DNA from: Valencia hispanica
Taxonomy: Eukaryota; Chordata; Actinopteri; Cyprinodontiformes; Valenciidae
Assembly (NCBI GenBank): GCA_963556495.2
Contig: OY747705.1
Location: 4,741,501-4,805,500, forward strand
Direction of reading: 5' to 3'
Length of the DNA stretch: 64,000 bases
Positions 21,946 to 31,775 of the stretch are shown here, in pieces (position 1 is the stretch's first letter; each line of letters starts with the position of its first letter). A program made the translations under genes and the position numbers. A model generated the notes under the pieces. The model did not search any database. It was not told where the DNA came from and saw only the letters and a list, made by a program, of their open reading frames with translations.

Positions 21946-22500
21946 CACCATGCAAGACTCCATTGCTGAACAAAAAGTATGTTGAGGCTCGGTTAAAGAT
22001 TGCGAAACAGCATTTGGAGAAGCCTCTGGATTACTGGGAGACCATAGTGTGGTCAGATGGTCAGATGTCATTCTACACACCTTCACCCCAAGAACACCAT
22101 ACCAACAGTTAAGTTTTGGGGTGGAAGCATCATAGTGTGGGGCTGCTTTTCAGCAAAGGGTACTGGGAGACTTAATATTATTAAAGGGAGGATTAATGGA
22201 GAAATGTTCCGGGACATTCTGGATAAAAATCTGCTGCCATCTACCAGAAAGGTGAGGATGAAAAGAGGGTGCACATTTCAGCAAGACAATGATCCCAAAC
22301 ACAAGGCCAAGGAAACAATGAATTGGTTTCAAAGAAAGAAAATCAAGTTGCTTGAATGGCCCAGTCAAACACCTGACGTAAATCTAATGGAAAATCTATG
22401 GAGCGAGCTGAGGATCAAAGTTCATAAAAGAGGCCCAAGGAACCTTGAAGATTTAAAGACCGTTTGTGTGGAAGAATGGGCCAGAATCACTCCTGAGTAA
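21946..22500 (+). pseudogene. Tc1-type DD34E transposase, C-terminal half
   Basis: The transposase cuts and pastes DNA at TA sites. The first catalytic Asp is present (TIVWSDG), but the following segment is shortened and a frameshift separates it from the next part ([19 protein letters not shown]). The second Asp ([11 protein letters not shown]) and the Glu (LMENLWSEL) are 34 residues apart, the DD34E spacing. The frame then runs to the stop at 22498-22500. The N-terminal paired-like domain is missing. Confidence 0.8.
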
Positions 22501-22918
22501 TGCAGATGACTCGTCTCTCCATACAAGAGGCGTCTAGAAGCTGTTATCACCAACAAAGGCTTTTCTAAAAAAGTATTAATTAAAGTGTGTTCATTACTTA
22601 TTCCCTGTGTCATTTCACTTTATTCATTATGACTTAACGTGTATACTTGAATGTTTTGAAATCTTTGTATGAATTAGATATTTGGCTTGATGGCAACATC
22701 TGGTGGTCACGGCAGTGGACGCCGAAACCGTGACCAAAAATAAAATGTAAAGAACATCTCTTCTATTTGTGTAAGAAATAAGAATCTCTAAGATAATAGA
22801 AAACAACACAAAATCAACATAATGATGATCTGGTGGAAATGTTGTGTCAATAGCCCACTTAGAAATACCCTTACTGATAAAAATGCTGATGTGTCAAATA
22901 CTTATTCTCCCCACTGTA
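21946..22918 (+). mobile_element. Tc1/mariner element, 5'-truncated
   Basis: It starts inside the transposase (LLNKKYVEARLKIAKQHLEK) and ends at 22918 with cttattctccccactgta, a Tc1-type terminus adjoining TA-rich DNA. The 5' inverted repeat and N-terminal DNA-binding region are missing, replaced by the Ty3 fragment. It is immobile without its left end. Confidence 0.8.
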
Positions 22919-24575
22919 AATACAAATTTGTAGAATGCCAGTACCTCTAAAATGCTTTTCCTAATTCAATCCCACCCCACCAAACTGGCAGGCGTGACTC
23001 AATCATCGCAATCTTCCAATTCTAAGGTCACTGTTCAGAGTCATTCACTGTGCATGTAGATGCACTCTCATTGCTTCTGCCAATTTTGAGTGTCAGGTGT
23101 TTTCCTCATGAAGATATAGTCCTGGTTATTGTTCTTCCACCATGAAGCTGTTGATTATTGACCATTACAGTACGTGTTTCTGGCTCGCCTGCAGGATCAT
23201 TTTAATACATTTTGCAGTGATTGAGGCAGTCATCCACTATGAATAGAAGCCAACATAAGCCCCAACCAACTGTGGGACTTTTATTACACACATCACCATT
23301 TTCCTGTACCAGAAAACACACAGGTAAAGATGCTAATTTTAGCCTTCAATATTTCTTGTATATAGTTATTCTTTTCTATTTTTTGTTTGTTGTAGGGTTT
23401 CCAGGATCCAGACATTGACTGGAAGGAAAGTGGACTGTCTCACCAGAACCATTCAAACATCGCCGTTCCAAACACTGGCTATATATTGACAGAGGAACAA
23501 ATGGCACCTTTACATGAAGTGTTAATCCAAGAGCTGAATCCCGGTTGTTTGGGACATCTACATTGCAGCTGTTCAATTTGTTAAAAATTATTTTTAAATA
23601 AAAGGCCTATATAAACTCAACTATAAATAATTGCTTATTAAAGGACAGCTTTTTAATCTAAATACTGAAGAATTTGGTAAGTGGGAAATTAGACAGTTGA
23701 TAAAATCTCAATTGATAATTTCTAAACAATGAGAAAACTGTTTGTCAGTTTGCAGTGTTTGTGTTCCAAGATTGAATATTTGCAAGTTTATGTAGAACAT
23801 TAAAATGTTAAAATAAAACTGAAGGTGGGACATGTATTATAAAATAAAACACCACAGTAAACCGATCTGTTTTGTAGTTTATTTGGATCAACATGCATGT
23901 GACTCTTTGGTCAAAGAAAGTTCACCTCATCACTAATGTGATACTTGGAAGAGATTGCCTATATATATAGGCTGAAGAGAAGCACAGCAAATATTGTAAA
24001 TTCCATAAATTCCGTAAATACTGTAAATTCAAACCTTGAACAACAACTTCTACACAACAGCATAGAGTTATGTATTAGAGGACGAAATACCTAAATAAGG
24101 CCAAACCCTGCATCGCAGGTTTCAATGCAGACAAGGATGCCCCCCCTTAAAGGTCAAATAGTCTATATAATGGCATGGAATGCATAGGGTCACATAGCAG
24201 GTGGCGGCAGTGGGATGTCTGAAATCTATTTTCACATTGAGACTGTTTGACAGAATCTCCCATCCAGTCCAGAATTTGATGAGATTTGTCAGTTGATTTG
24301 AAGTTCCTGTGAGTAAAAAGAAAGCTTAGCGTTGAACTAAAATATCAAGTTTGAGTCAAAAAGAGGTTAATAACTCTAAAGAAATCAAAACAAAATATAT
24401 TTTCTTTAACAATGCAAGATTATTTGCTCAGCCAATAAACTTAATTCAGAATGGGAGTTGAAGTATCACAAAGGTTTTCTTCATAATTTGCTAGAACATG
24501 ATTGTCACTAATCTTTGCTAGGTTAACTACCAAAGACAAAGTGTATCAAGGAACAGTTGTAAAATGAAAGACTTA
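22919..24575. other. Region without a clear gene, holding a weak exon candidate
   Basis: This AT-rich DNA lies between the Tc1 end and a Tc1 inverted-repeat scrap. Apart from the possible exon pair at 23218-23602, I see no coding signal or known repeat. Confidence 0.4.
23218..23602 (+). other. Possible spliced exon pair with poly(A) signal
   Basis: A plausible donor (cacacag, then gtaaag, at 23323/23324) and acceptor (a T-rich tract ending ttgttgtag at 23395) define a 72-bp intron, a usual size in teleosts. After the acceptor a frame is open for 62 codons (23396-23584), starting GFQDPDIDWKESGLSHQN, with AATAAA at 23597-23602. The matching frame upstream is open only from 23243, with no ATG. 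I recognise no protein family. It could be a terminal exon, a decayed gene or chance. Confidence 0.25.
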
Positions 24576-24577
24576 GT

Positions 24578-24635
24578 TGACAAACTCAGCAAAAAAAGAA
24601 GTCCTCTGACTTTCAACTGTTTTTACTTTCAGTAA
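24578..24635 (-). mobile_element. Solo Tc1 inverted-repeat fragment
   Basis: The segment aaactcagcaaaaaaagaag, followed by tcctctgactttcaactgtt, matches the ends of the Tc1 element at 36793-38256. No transposase accompanies it. Confidence 0.65.
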
Positions 24636-24639
24636 TGGA

Positions 24640-25260
24640 GACTCCTGTCATGGCCCACGTTTCATTTGCACTTCCTCCTCACTTGTGTCTCCCTGCTATC
24701 ATGCCTCATGCTGTGCACCTGTGCATCAACCTCATTAGCTCATTGACATCACCTGCACTCACCACTACTTAAGCTCTCCTCACTCTCCACTCCCCTGCCA
24801 GATTATCGAAAACCTTTGTGGCAAGTAGAAGTCCAGCGTTCTTCAAGTTCCATGTTTTTTGCTCTGCCTGTGTATGACCTTGCTTTTGCCTCTCAGATTC
24901 AAAAGTTTTTCGTCTCACCCCAGTTGGCTCCTTTCTGCCTTTCTGTCTCCCGGAAACCGGACCTGCTCTCAGCTTTTCGACTCCAATCCCAGCCTTGCCC
25001 CTTGGATGAGATAAACCCCTTCTGCCTCTTCGTGTATGATCCTTGCTTGTTTACCTTGACCTCGCTGTCTCGCCTGCCCCATCCTGATTCGATTCACTGC
25101 TACTCAAGTCTGCAAGCATTTCTGCCCACGGCATTGTCCGAAGAGGAGAACTTGGGAACCCCAAGCTCCCTCCCACGTGACCGCTGGTCAGGCTCTGCTT
25201 GCCTCCTACAACATCGCCTCAACGCAGACCCTCGAGCAGCAGGTTAGTGGCACTAATCTG
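24640..25260 (+). repeat. LTR-like block, unclassified
   Basis: It begins with tgtcatggcccacg and contains a CT-rich promoter-like segment with cttaagctctcctcactctc and gccagattatcga, similar in order to 11280-11640. A frame at 24816-25247 is open but Ser/Pro/Leu-rich with no domain. A gypsy-type LTR is my best guess. No second LTR or internal domain is attached. Confidence 0.3.
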
Positions 25261-25303
25261 CCTTGCCGTGTTTTCCCTGTGGATGATTTTTTTATACTCA
25301 CCT

Positions 25304-25771
25304 CTACCGTTTCGCCGCAGTGAGCCTGCAGCAGTCCAGCTTCCTTTCTAGAACAAGAAACAAGAACAAGAAGTGGCTCAGAGCCGGTCCTTGATGCTGT
25401 CTCACCTCCGCCTTGAACTCCTCTGATACTCGTACAGCACACCTCACTGCTGTCTCACAGCTCTCATACATGTCCTGCACCACTTGAACATACTTCTCTG
25501 CCCCTCCAGACCACCTCATGCAATACCACAGCTCCTCTCTCAGCACCCTGTCATACGCTTTCTCTAAATCTACAAAGGCACAATGAAGCTCCCTCTGACC
25601 TTCTCTGTACTTCTCCATCAGCATCCTTAAAGCAAAAATTACATCTGTAGTACACTTTCTTGTCATGAAAGCATACTGCTGCATGTAAATGCTCACTTTT
25701 GACCTAAGCCTAACTTCCACCACTCTTTCCTACAGCTTCCTTGCACGACTCATGAGCTTTATTCCTCTGTA
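25304..25771 (-). pseudogene. RTE LINE reverse transcriptase, downstream part
   Basis: On the minus strand the frame carries KCTTDVIFALRMLMEKYREG, CAFVDLEKAYDRV (catalytic Asp) and LWYCMRWSGGAEKYVQVVQD, the RTE pattern. It continues from the RTE part at 33107-34320. The two are separated exactly by the ERV and its duplicated GTTGC. The rest of the reverse transcriptase after the HQGPALS block is lost, so the copy is 3'-truncated near 25300. Confidence 0.8.
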
Positions 25772-25776
25772 GTTGC

Positions 25777-26139
25777 TGTTAGGTTAAAAAAGTGGTTGAC
25801 CTACAAAGAATCACACACAAGGGTCGGAGAGAATATGGAGTCAATAAGCTCTGCAGAGGTAGATGTGGATAATCAGTTCTGCAGAGGGAGACCAGGAAAA
25901 TACTATAAGGAATGAGCCAACCGTGTCTGTCTGTTCTCAGCCTCCCAGTGTCCTAGTCTCTGGTCTCGAAGAGCACCCCCTCTGCAGTCTCTCTTTATTT
26001 AGTCACACTTCATTAACATATTAAAAGAACAGGATGTCATGCAAATGAGCATGTGACTGAAACCAAAATGACATTTAAAAAGTACATTAGAAAGACACCC
26101 TAAGAAAATAATAATACAACATTATTATTTTACCTAACA
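25777..26139 (-). repeat. ERV 3' LTR
   Basis: 363 bp, TG...CA-bounded. It contains an octamer ATGCAAAT (26039-26046 on the plus strand) near the U3 start and a TTTATT that reads AATAAA on the minus strand. The outer flank is GTTGC, matching the flank of the other LTR. Confidence 0.92.
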
Positions 26140-26149
26140 TTTCCCCCCT
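26140..26149 (-). other. ERV polypurine tract
   Basis: Immediately inside the 3' LTR the minus strand reads aggggggaaa, the standard plus-strand primer position of a retrovirus. Confidence 0.85.
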
Positions 26150-26455
26150 GAAATGTGGTTTTTAAATGTGATCATGAACAACAAAAAGTTGTAAAATAGG
26201 TAACAACTCCAATAATGTAAAAATATAAGAATCATAAAAACCAGACAACAAAAGGTTGCAAAATAAGTAGCATCCCAAATAAAAAAAAAAAAAAAAAAAA
26301 ACATAATAATAATAAGACATACAACAAATAAATTGCAAAAGTAAGTAGCAATTTCAAAAAGATATTAATGCGAGCTTCACCTAGACATCATCCAATTAAT
26401 CGCTACCTGAACAGTAGTTTAGATTAATGGAATCATAAAAAGGTTTTTACACATG
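26140..26455 (-). other. ERV region between env and 3' LTR
   Basis: About 300 noncoding bases lie between the env stop and the LTR. They include a run of about 20 A on the plus strand (26281-26300). No accessory frame is recognised. Confidence 0.7.
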
Positions 26456-27115
26456 TTAATCTTCTTCTTCATTTCTGTCTTCATCTTCAAGCCTCTGATT
26501 AAGAAGAGAGTATTGGACCATTGTGTTAGTTATCATCTTATTCATCATTTGTTTTATACATGGGAGAACACAACTAACAATAATGCAGAAAAGTATCAAA
26601 ATTACAATGAATGGCATAGCTATTTTTAAAAGAACCTGATACCACCTGCCAGTTGTCAACCAGCCCATGAGATCCCATTGTCCATTACTGCTTTCTTGTG
26701 ATTTTAAAAAGTCAGTTAATCCCTGCACCCGGTCATGAATGAGAGTCCAATTATCATGTGTACTAGGAATGTAAGTACAACAGTGTTCACCAATTACAGT
26801 ACCAAGTCCACCTTCAGAAGCAAAAAGAGTGTCCAGAGCTACCCGATGTTGCATCAGCATGGTCTTCATCGCCAGTTTTTCAGGATCGTTGGCCAGCAGG
26901 TTGGACATTTCAGCAAGGATGTCTGTGATGTTTTCCAAAGTCCACCAAACCTCGTTCATCCGTTTTGTCAGGCTTGCAACTCCAACAGGTGGGAACATGG
27001 TGTGGAAGATTCCTTTTGCATCACTGTAGAGAGGTTTTCGTCCACCATTGTCAGAGAATGGGTTGAACACTTGTGGAGGGTTGAATTCCTGTTTATTCAG
27101 CTCTGTAGGTTTAGA
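26456..27115 (-). pseudogene. env: ERV env, transmembrane subunit part
   Basis: The transmembrane subunit would fuse viral and cell membranes. Visible are an ectodomain with a heptad-like stretch (LENITDILAEMSNLLAND), a gamma-type segment before a Cys pair (GEHCCTYIP), a Trp-containing membrane-proximal part, a hydrophobic anchor (KIAMPFIVILILFCIIVSCV) and a short acidic tail. The residue six positions before the Cys pair, where gamma-type Envs have the first Cys of CX6CC, is Gly here. No clear furin site is visible. This part is in a different frame from the surface subunit. The break lies near 27110-27120. Confidence 0.85.
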
Positions 27116-27761
27116 AGGTGCCACACCAATCCTTAGGTAGGTAGAGGTAGAAAGTGTGACCACACTTCCAGATGTATCCGTCAGGCGTTCCCATGCCAAA
27201 TTGGGAGGGAACCTCTAGGAGATGGGTTCCTCTTTTGACAGTGGTTTTGAAACCACTTATCTTGTCTTGAAGTCGAGTGGTGTTGAGGGTTATGTATCTT
27301 GGCACAGATGTGTTTCCAATCGTCATCCAGTGGTTAATACGCATCATTTTCGTCTGGGTCGCTGACAAGGGTAGCGTGTCCTCACAGATGGAATTTTCTA
27401 AAAATGCATGTTTGTTGTTACAAGGGACTGAAAAACAGAAAGTGTCTTTTCCAGTAAGGCGTAGTAAGTTGATTCCTTTGGCAACTGAAGCATTCGTTTT
27501 TTTTGGAAAAGTCACCATGCTGGGACCATGTCCTGTTGTTCTCAGCAGTGCAGCAGTGAGGTAAGGTGGAACAGTCTGTTCCAACAGTTGTTGGAACAGA
27601 CTGTTTGGTACTATTTGGTACCAGGTGTTCTTGAACGCATGGTGGGTTAGAATTTTAGCTCTTCTTTCCTTTGATGTCTGGGCGTCATCAGGTGTGAGGA
27701 AAAAGCAGTGGAATAGAGGCAGGCAAACTGCCAGACAGGAGTGGAGCCAAACTAGTTTCAT
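27111..27761 (-). pseudogene. env: ERV env, surface subunit part
   Basis: The surface subunit would bind a receptor. The first true ATG is at 27761-27759, followed by a hydrophobic signal-peptide-like stretch (MKLVWLHSCLAVCLPLFHCF). About 210 residues follow, with several N-glycosylation sequons (NAS, NTS, NTT) and paired Cys. The end has the WKCGHTFYLYLP pattern typical of the C-terminal surface domain of gamma-type Envs. It is short for a gammaretroviral surface subunit and lacks an obvious CWLC. A stop follows because of the frameshift into the transmembrane part, so no full Env is made. Confidence 0.8.
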
Positions 27762-27909
27762 GTTGGCTAGAGGCAAATAACAGAACTAGCCCTCCAAAAC
27801 AGAGGTTTGACCTCTAAGGGGACAGGGATGCTGTTCTGCTGGGTTTGAGACCAGAGGCCCTATTGGTCACTCTGTCCTTTGTAGCCCAGACTTCCGCACT
27901 GTCCCGTGT

Positions 27910-29235
27910 CTAGTCCCCTAATTGCCTTTGCAATTTGCAGTGTGAGATGTGTATCCACGAGGGTCTCTCAGCGATTTTCACAGCCGTGGGCGTGGTCAAC
28001 AGGACTTCAAAAGGTCCTTCCCAGCGGGGACTCATCCAATTCTTCCTTTTAATCACCTTGATGAAAACCCAGTCTCCAGGTTTGATTGGCTTTTCAGGAT
28101 CCTGCAAAACAGAAGCAGAGATAGGCAGATTGTGTGCGTTTTGCACTTCTTTGGCTAGGATAATTTTCCTCATGTGATCAGCTAATGTGAGTTCTTCGTC
28201 TGCTTTTTGCAAAGCAGGCGCAACTAGAGGTAACCTGTAAGGTCTGCCATAAATGATTTCAAAAGGTGTTAAACCTTGGTTTGTTGGCGTGATTCTCATG
28301 TAAAGTTTTACTAGGTCCAAACACTCAGGCCATGGTCTTCTAGTCTCTGCAATGCATTTCCTGAGTCTGCTTTTGATGGTCCCATTATGTCTTTCTACTA
28401 AACCTGCACTTTGGGGGTGATAGGCACAATGATTTTTTAGTTGGATGTCTAAATGTTTTGCCATATTTTGAATAACCTCATTCACAAAATGTGGTCCATT
28501 ATCTGAATATATTACTTGTGGAATACCATGGTTTGCAATCATAGTTTTACATAGTGCTTTTGCCACTGTTAGAGCATCATTCTTTGCAGTGGGAATTATT
28601 TCCGGCCATTTGGAGAAAGCATCAATTATTACTAAGCAATATTTGTATGAGCCGCTCTGTGTCAGTTCAATGAAATCCATGTGGATTGTGTGGAATGGGT
28701 AGGCTGGTTGAGGAAATTGGCCTCGCTTGGGTCTCATATTCCCTTGTGGGTTGTGTTTGATACATGTTAGGCATGTCTTGCAAAAATGTTTTAAGTATGT
28801 TTCAAGGTTGTATGTTGTAAAGTGTTGCTGTATTATTGATACCATCCCCCCTGTGGAGACATGGCAAGGCCCATGGCTCTCAAGCGCAGCAGCTTTAAAC
28901 AGTGATTTAGGTAGGATGGGTTTATTACGAACTTCATAAAGTCTATTTTCGTTTAGAATGGCACCTTTTGTTTTCCATAATTGTTTTTCAGAAGAGGGAG
29001 CGGTTGTTTGCATGTCTTTCAAAACAGTCTGATCTATAAGTTCCTTATCTGTGGTCTGTGTAATTCCTAACTCTGCTTCCGCAGAGAGCGGATATTGTCT
29101 CACTCTGGGTGTAAAATGTGATTTAGCAGTTATTTGAACGGGAGCAATGGATGAGAGTAGGCCCACATCAGTGGGGCTTTTAGACCATAATGTGTCAGGG
29201 ACTTCTTTGAGTTGCTTTTCTTCCTCTTCAGTCAA
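27910..29235 (-). pseudogene. pol: ERV pol remnant: RT start fused to integrase
   Basis: Integrase inserts viral DNA into the host genome. The first ~55 residues are the start of a reverse transcriptase ([11 protein letters not shown], then [15 protein letters not shown]). The frame then passes directly into the linker and the integrase zinc domain (H-x3-H in [11 protein letters not shown]-x2-C in CKTCLTC). All RT catalytic motifs and RNase H are absent. The core has [15 protein letters not shown] and LVERHNG, with 35 residues between the second Asp and the Glu. The C-terminus has PGDWVFIKV and WEGPFEVLL, a GPY/F-type module. Integrase looks complete. The deletion kept the frame. Confidence 0.9.
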
Positions 29236-29353
29236 TAAAATGGTTTCTGCTTCTGGTCATTCTAGTGGTGCAACTTGAGTGGTGCAGTGGAGTGGCATGA
29301 TAAGGGGCAGTCTATATAAACCTGTGGATTCACTGAATTGCCAATGATCTTCT

Positions 29354-30202
29354 TTATTTTTCTTGCAAAGTTTTAAAATCTGTGGCGTTATTTTCTTTTC
29401 GCACCATATATCCCAAATCTTTCCAACGTGATGTACTGCTTTTTGTCAGGGATATATGCGGATCTGTAGGCAAATTGAAGAATGGTTTAAGGCTGGTAGA
29501 CAGTGTTACTGAGGCAGCTGAAACAGATTTTCCATCAGTAATGATGTGTGAGGTGAACACTACAGCAGGTGAGAGTTGCATAAAATAGTCTTGGAACTTG
29601 GGATCAGGTTCAGGCCTCAGAGCCATAGTCACATGTAACTGTGATGTAGGCATGATTTGTTTGTCAGGTTCAGGAACTACCTGCAAAGCTGTGTCCATCA
29701 TTGTTGTTGTATCTTTAAGGTTTTCTTTAGGTTCAACTCGTAAAAAATAGTACAGACCGAGTCCCTGTGGTCTATGAGTTGTATTTAGGTAAATGTCATC
29801 CTTTCCTGTTCTCACAGCTCTCATGCCGTCTCCCACTGGGATAATTGAGATTTTTAGGGCTGACATTAAGTCTCTGCCCAACAAATTGAGTGGACATTGT
29901 GGTGAAATGACTATTGAGTTTTTAGAACTAAACCTAGTTTTTGGATCTGTTATTAACACTGGTTTAGATAAAAATGAGTGCGTAGTAGCACCATCTGCTG
30001 ATTTGACCAAAATGCTTTCTTTAGATTCTGGCAGATTAACGCCAGAGGAGATCACTGTTCTGCAAGCTCCAGTGTCACAAAGGAGCTCTACCATTTGTTC
30101 ATTAATTTTAAGTGTTATGTAAGGCTTCTCTTTCAGAACATTAAGTAATTCCCAGGCGCCACAGCAATCCACCACCTCATTAGAGGCGGTAAAAGTATCT
30201 AG
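29354..30202 (-). CDS. pro: ERV protease
   Basis: This is an aspartic retropepsin that would process Gag-Pol. The active-site motif LLCDTGACRTVI is near the N-terminus, and LLGRDLMSAL is the conserved helix about 70 residues later. It lies in the same frame as gag, directly after a UGA stop (30205-30203). Its first nine codons after that stop have no ATG, so it would be made only by readthrough of gag. After the protease the frame continues for about 170 residues and ends at TAA (29356-29354). The pol remnant is in another frame, and a further TGA lies in that frame before 29235. Confidence 0.85.
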   Translation of the reverse strand, partial: LDTFTASNEVVDCCGAWELLNVLKEKPYITLKINEQMVELLCDTGACRTVISSGVNLPESKESILVKSADGATTHSFLSKPVLITDPKTRFSSKNSIVISPQCPLNLLGRDLMSALKISIIPVGDGMRAVRTGKDDIYLNTTHRPQGLGLYYFLRVEPKENLKDTTTMMDTALQVVPEPDKQIMPTSQLHVTMALRPEPDPKFQDYFMQLSPAVVFTSHIITDGKSVSAASVTLSTSLKPFFNLPTDPHISLTKSSTSRWKDLGYMVRKENNATDFKTLQEK

Positions 30203-30205
30203 TCA
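30199..30205 (-). promoter_or_regulatory. Gag-Pro stop in a readthrough context (UGA CUAG)
   Basis: On the minus strand gag ends CAA TGA, followed by CTAG, and the frame stays open into the protease. UGA followed by CUAG is an established context for efficient stop readthrough in animal viruses and some vertebrate genes. In-frame gag-pol separated by one stop is the gammaretrovirus layout. The RNA structure that would help readthrough was not assessed. Confidence 0.75.
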
Positions 30206-31775
30206 TTGCTGTGTGAACCGCGAGTGGTCTGGGGCAGTTGGACCCTGTGTATGGATCTGACCTCGCCCTCTGCCCCCTTCTTGGCCTCTGCCTCTGCTAC
30301 ATTCATTTGAAATGTGGCCTACTTTCCCGCAGATCCAACACGTGGGGGCAGTGTGGCCACCTTGATGTCTCCATGAACCCTGGGGTGTGTAATGATGTGT
30401 ATTCCTTCGTGGTCTAAACCCCCTTCCTTTGTTGTGGTTGTCACTTTGATAATAAACTTCCCCCTCATCGTCTTCAAGCTGGGTGTGAAATACCTGTGTG
30501 TCGGAGTCTGGAGGTTTTGGTTTCTTCCCCTTTCTTTTCATGACACCTTCTGCAAAACTTGCATTGGCCATAAGGGTAGTAAGGTCGCAAGTTTCCCATG
30601 TCAGAAGGTGATTTTTAATCCAATTAGTGATAGTGGGGTGGAAACTATGTAGCAGACCATTACACAAATGCCGCATATATGGGGTCTCATCACCACCCTC
30701 TTTAGTTAGGCCACTGTGGATATCATGTTCTTTTTGGTATCTGTATTTAAAATCATCTACAGTTTCCCCAGGCTTCTGTTTTATGGAGGCCATATGGCCA
30801 TAATCTGGTTTCTTTTTAAACTGTGCACGAACTTTAACCGCTACTGCATCAAATTGTTGCTTTAGTGCTCCCTGGAAATCATTCTGAAATTGTAACACAA
30901 CTCCGGCAGCATCTCTTCCTGTGTAATTTCCTCCTACATGGTGCCAGTCTTTTCCCAACGATGTAGCCATAGCCTGTCCTAATTCATGACCGTTTAACCG
31001 GTAGGATTTGACCACATCAACCATATCCTCTGTCAATTTTTCTGGATCCTCCTTATGGCTGGTGATTTGTTCTACAACCTCTTTAACGTCTTTAAGTGAC
31101 CATGGTCTAAAAACATATCTCGGAGTGCCATCGGCAGATGGTTCTTGAATCATAGGGTTAACATCTATTGAGTCCTCTGGTTCACTCTCATAAGACTTAT
31201 CCTCAGATTGTTTTGGACCTGACTTCTTTGTAATTCTAAGTCTTTGTTTTGTTGTGGTACCATCTGTTTTTTCTTCAATTGCAAATTGATCTCTTGGAAC
31301 AGGAGGATATAGACCTTCCCCTAAAGCCCCCGGCTGGTCTGATGGGGGTGTTGGTGGAGGTGCATAAGGTACTCCTCCAACAGCCCCAAGGGGGTCTGTC
31401 TGGGCTGTAGGTAGAGGTGCATAAGGAGGAAGACACAGTGTGAGTTTGTCACCGAGCTTTTTCATAAGAAAAGCCTCATCTTTAGAGCCTTTGTTTTTCT
31501 TCCTGTTTTGTATATTTTGCTTCCTTTTTTCTGTTTCATCAGCCCACACGTGCTATTTTTAACTGTGTCTGTTTAAGTTTTTTCTTTTGACCTTTAGCGA
31601 TAAGTGTTTTTGCTTCGAGAACACATACCAGTTCTTTCCATTGATTTCCTTTAAGTTTCCCGTCTACTTTATACTTTTTGCACCATTTTGTCAGAAACTG
31701 AAGATTTTCGGAGTCCTTTTTATGCATATACTTTGAATCTCCCTCTAATTTGTCGGTGGAAACATCGTTTCCCAT
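30203..31775 (-). pseudogene. gag: ERV gag with one frameshift
   Basis: Gag builds the particle. The ATG at 31775-31773 has a good Kozak context (aagATGG) and gives MGNDVS, a likely N-myristoylation signal, followed by a basic matrix-like region. The frame ends at 31539. The rest is in another frame, open from 31549, so there is a one-base-type frameshift at about 31540-31555. Downstream are a Pro-rich segment (LPPYAPLPTAQTD), a capsid region (YVFRPWSLKDV and later QKPGETVDDFKYRYQKEHD) and a nucleocapsid with one zinc knuckle (CWICGKVGHISNEC, C-x2-C-x4-H-x4-C) in a Gly/Arg-rich tail. The stop is UGA. Confidence 0.88.

Noticed and set aside
24816..25247. 143-codon Ser/Leu/Pro-rich frame as a host gene
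   Set aside because: There is no domain, no splice sites and no conserved motif. It falls in an LTR-like block.
26735..30652. Plus-strand frames opposite the ERV genes (for example 26735-27136, 29793-30122)
   Set aside because: They are antisense shadows of env, pro and gag and contain none of the expected motifs.
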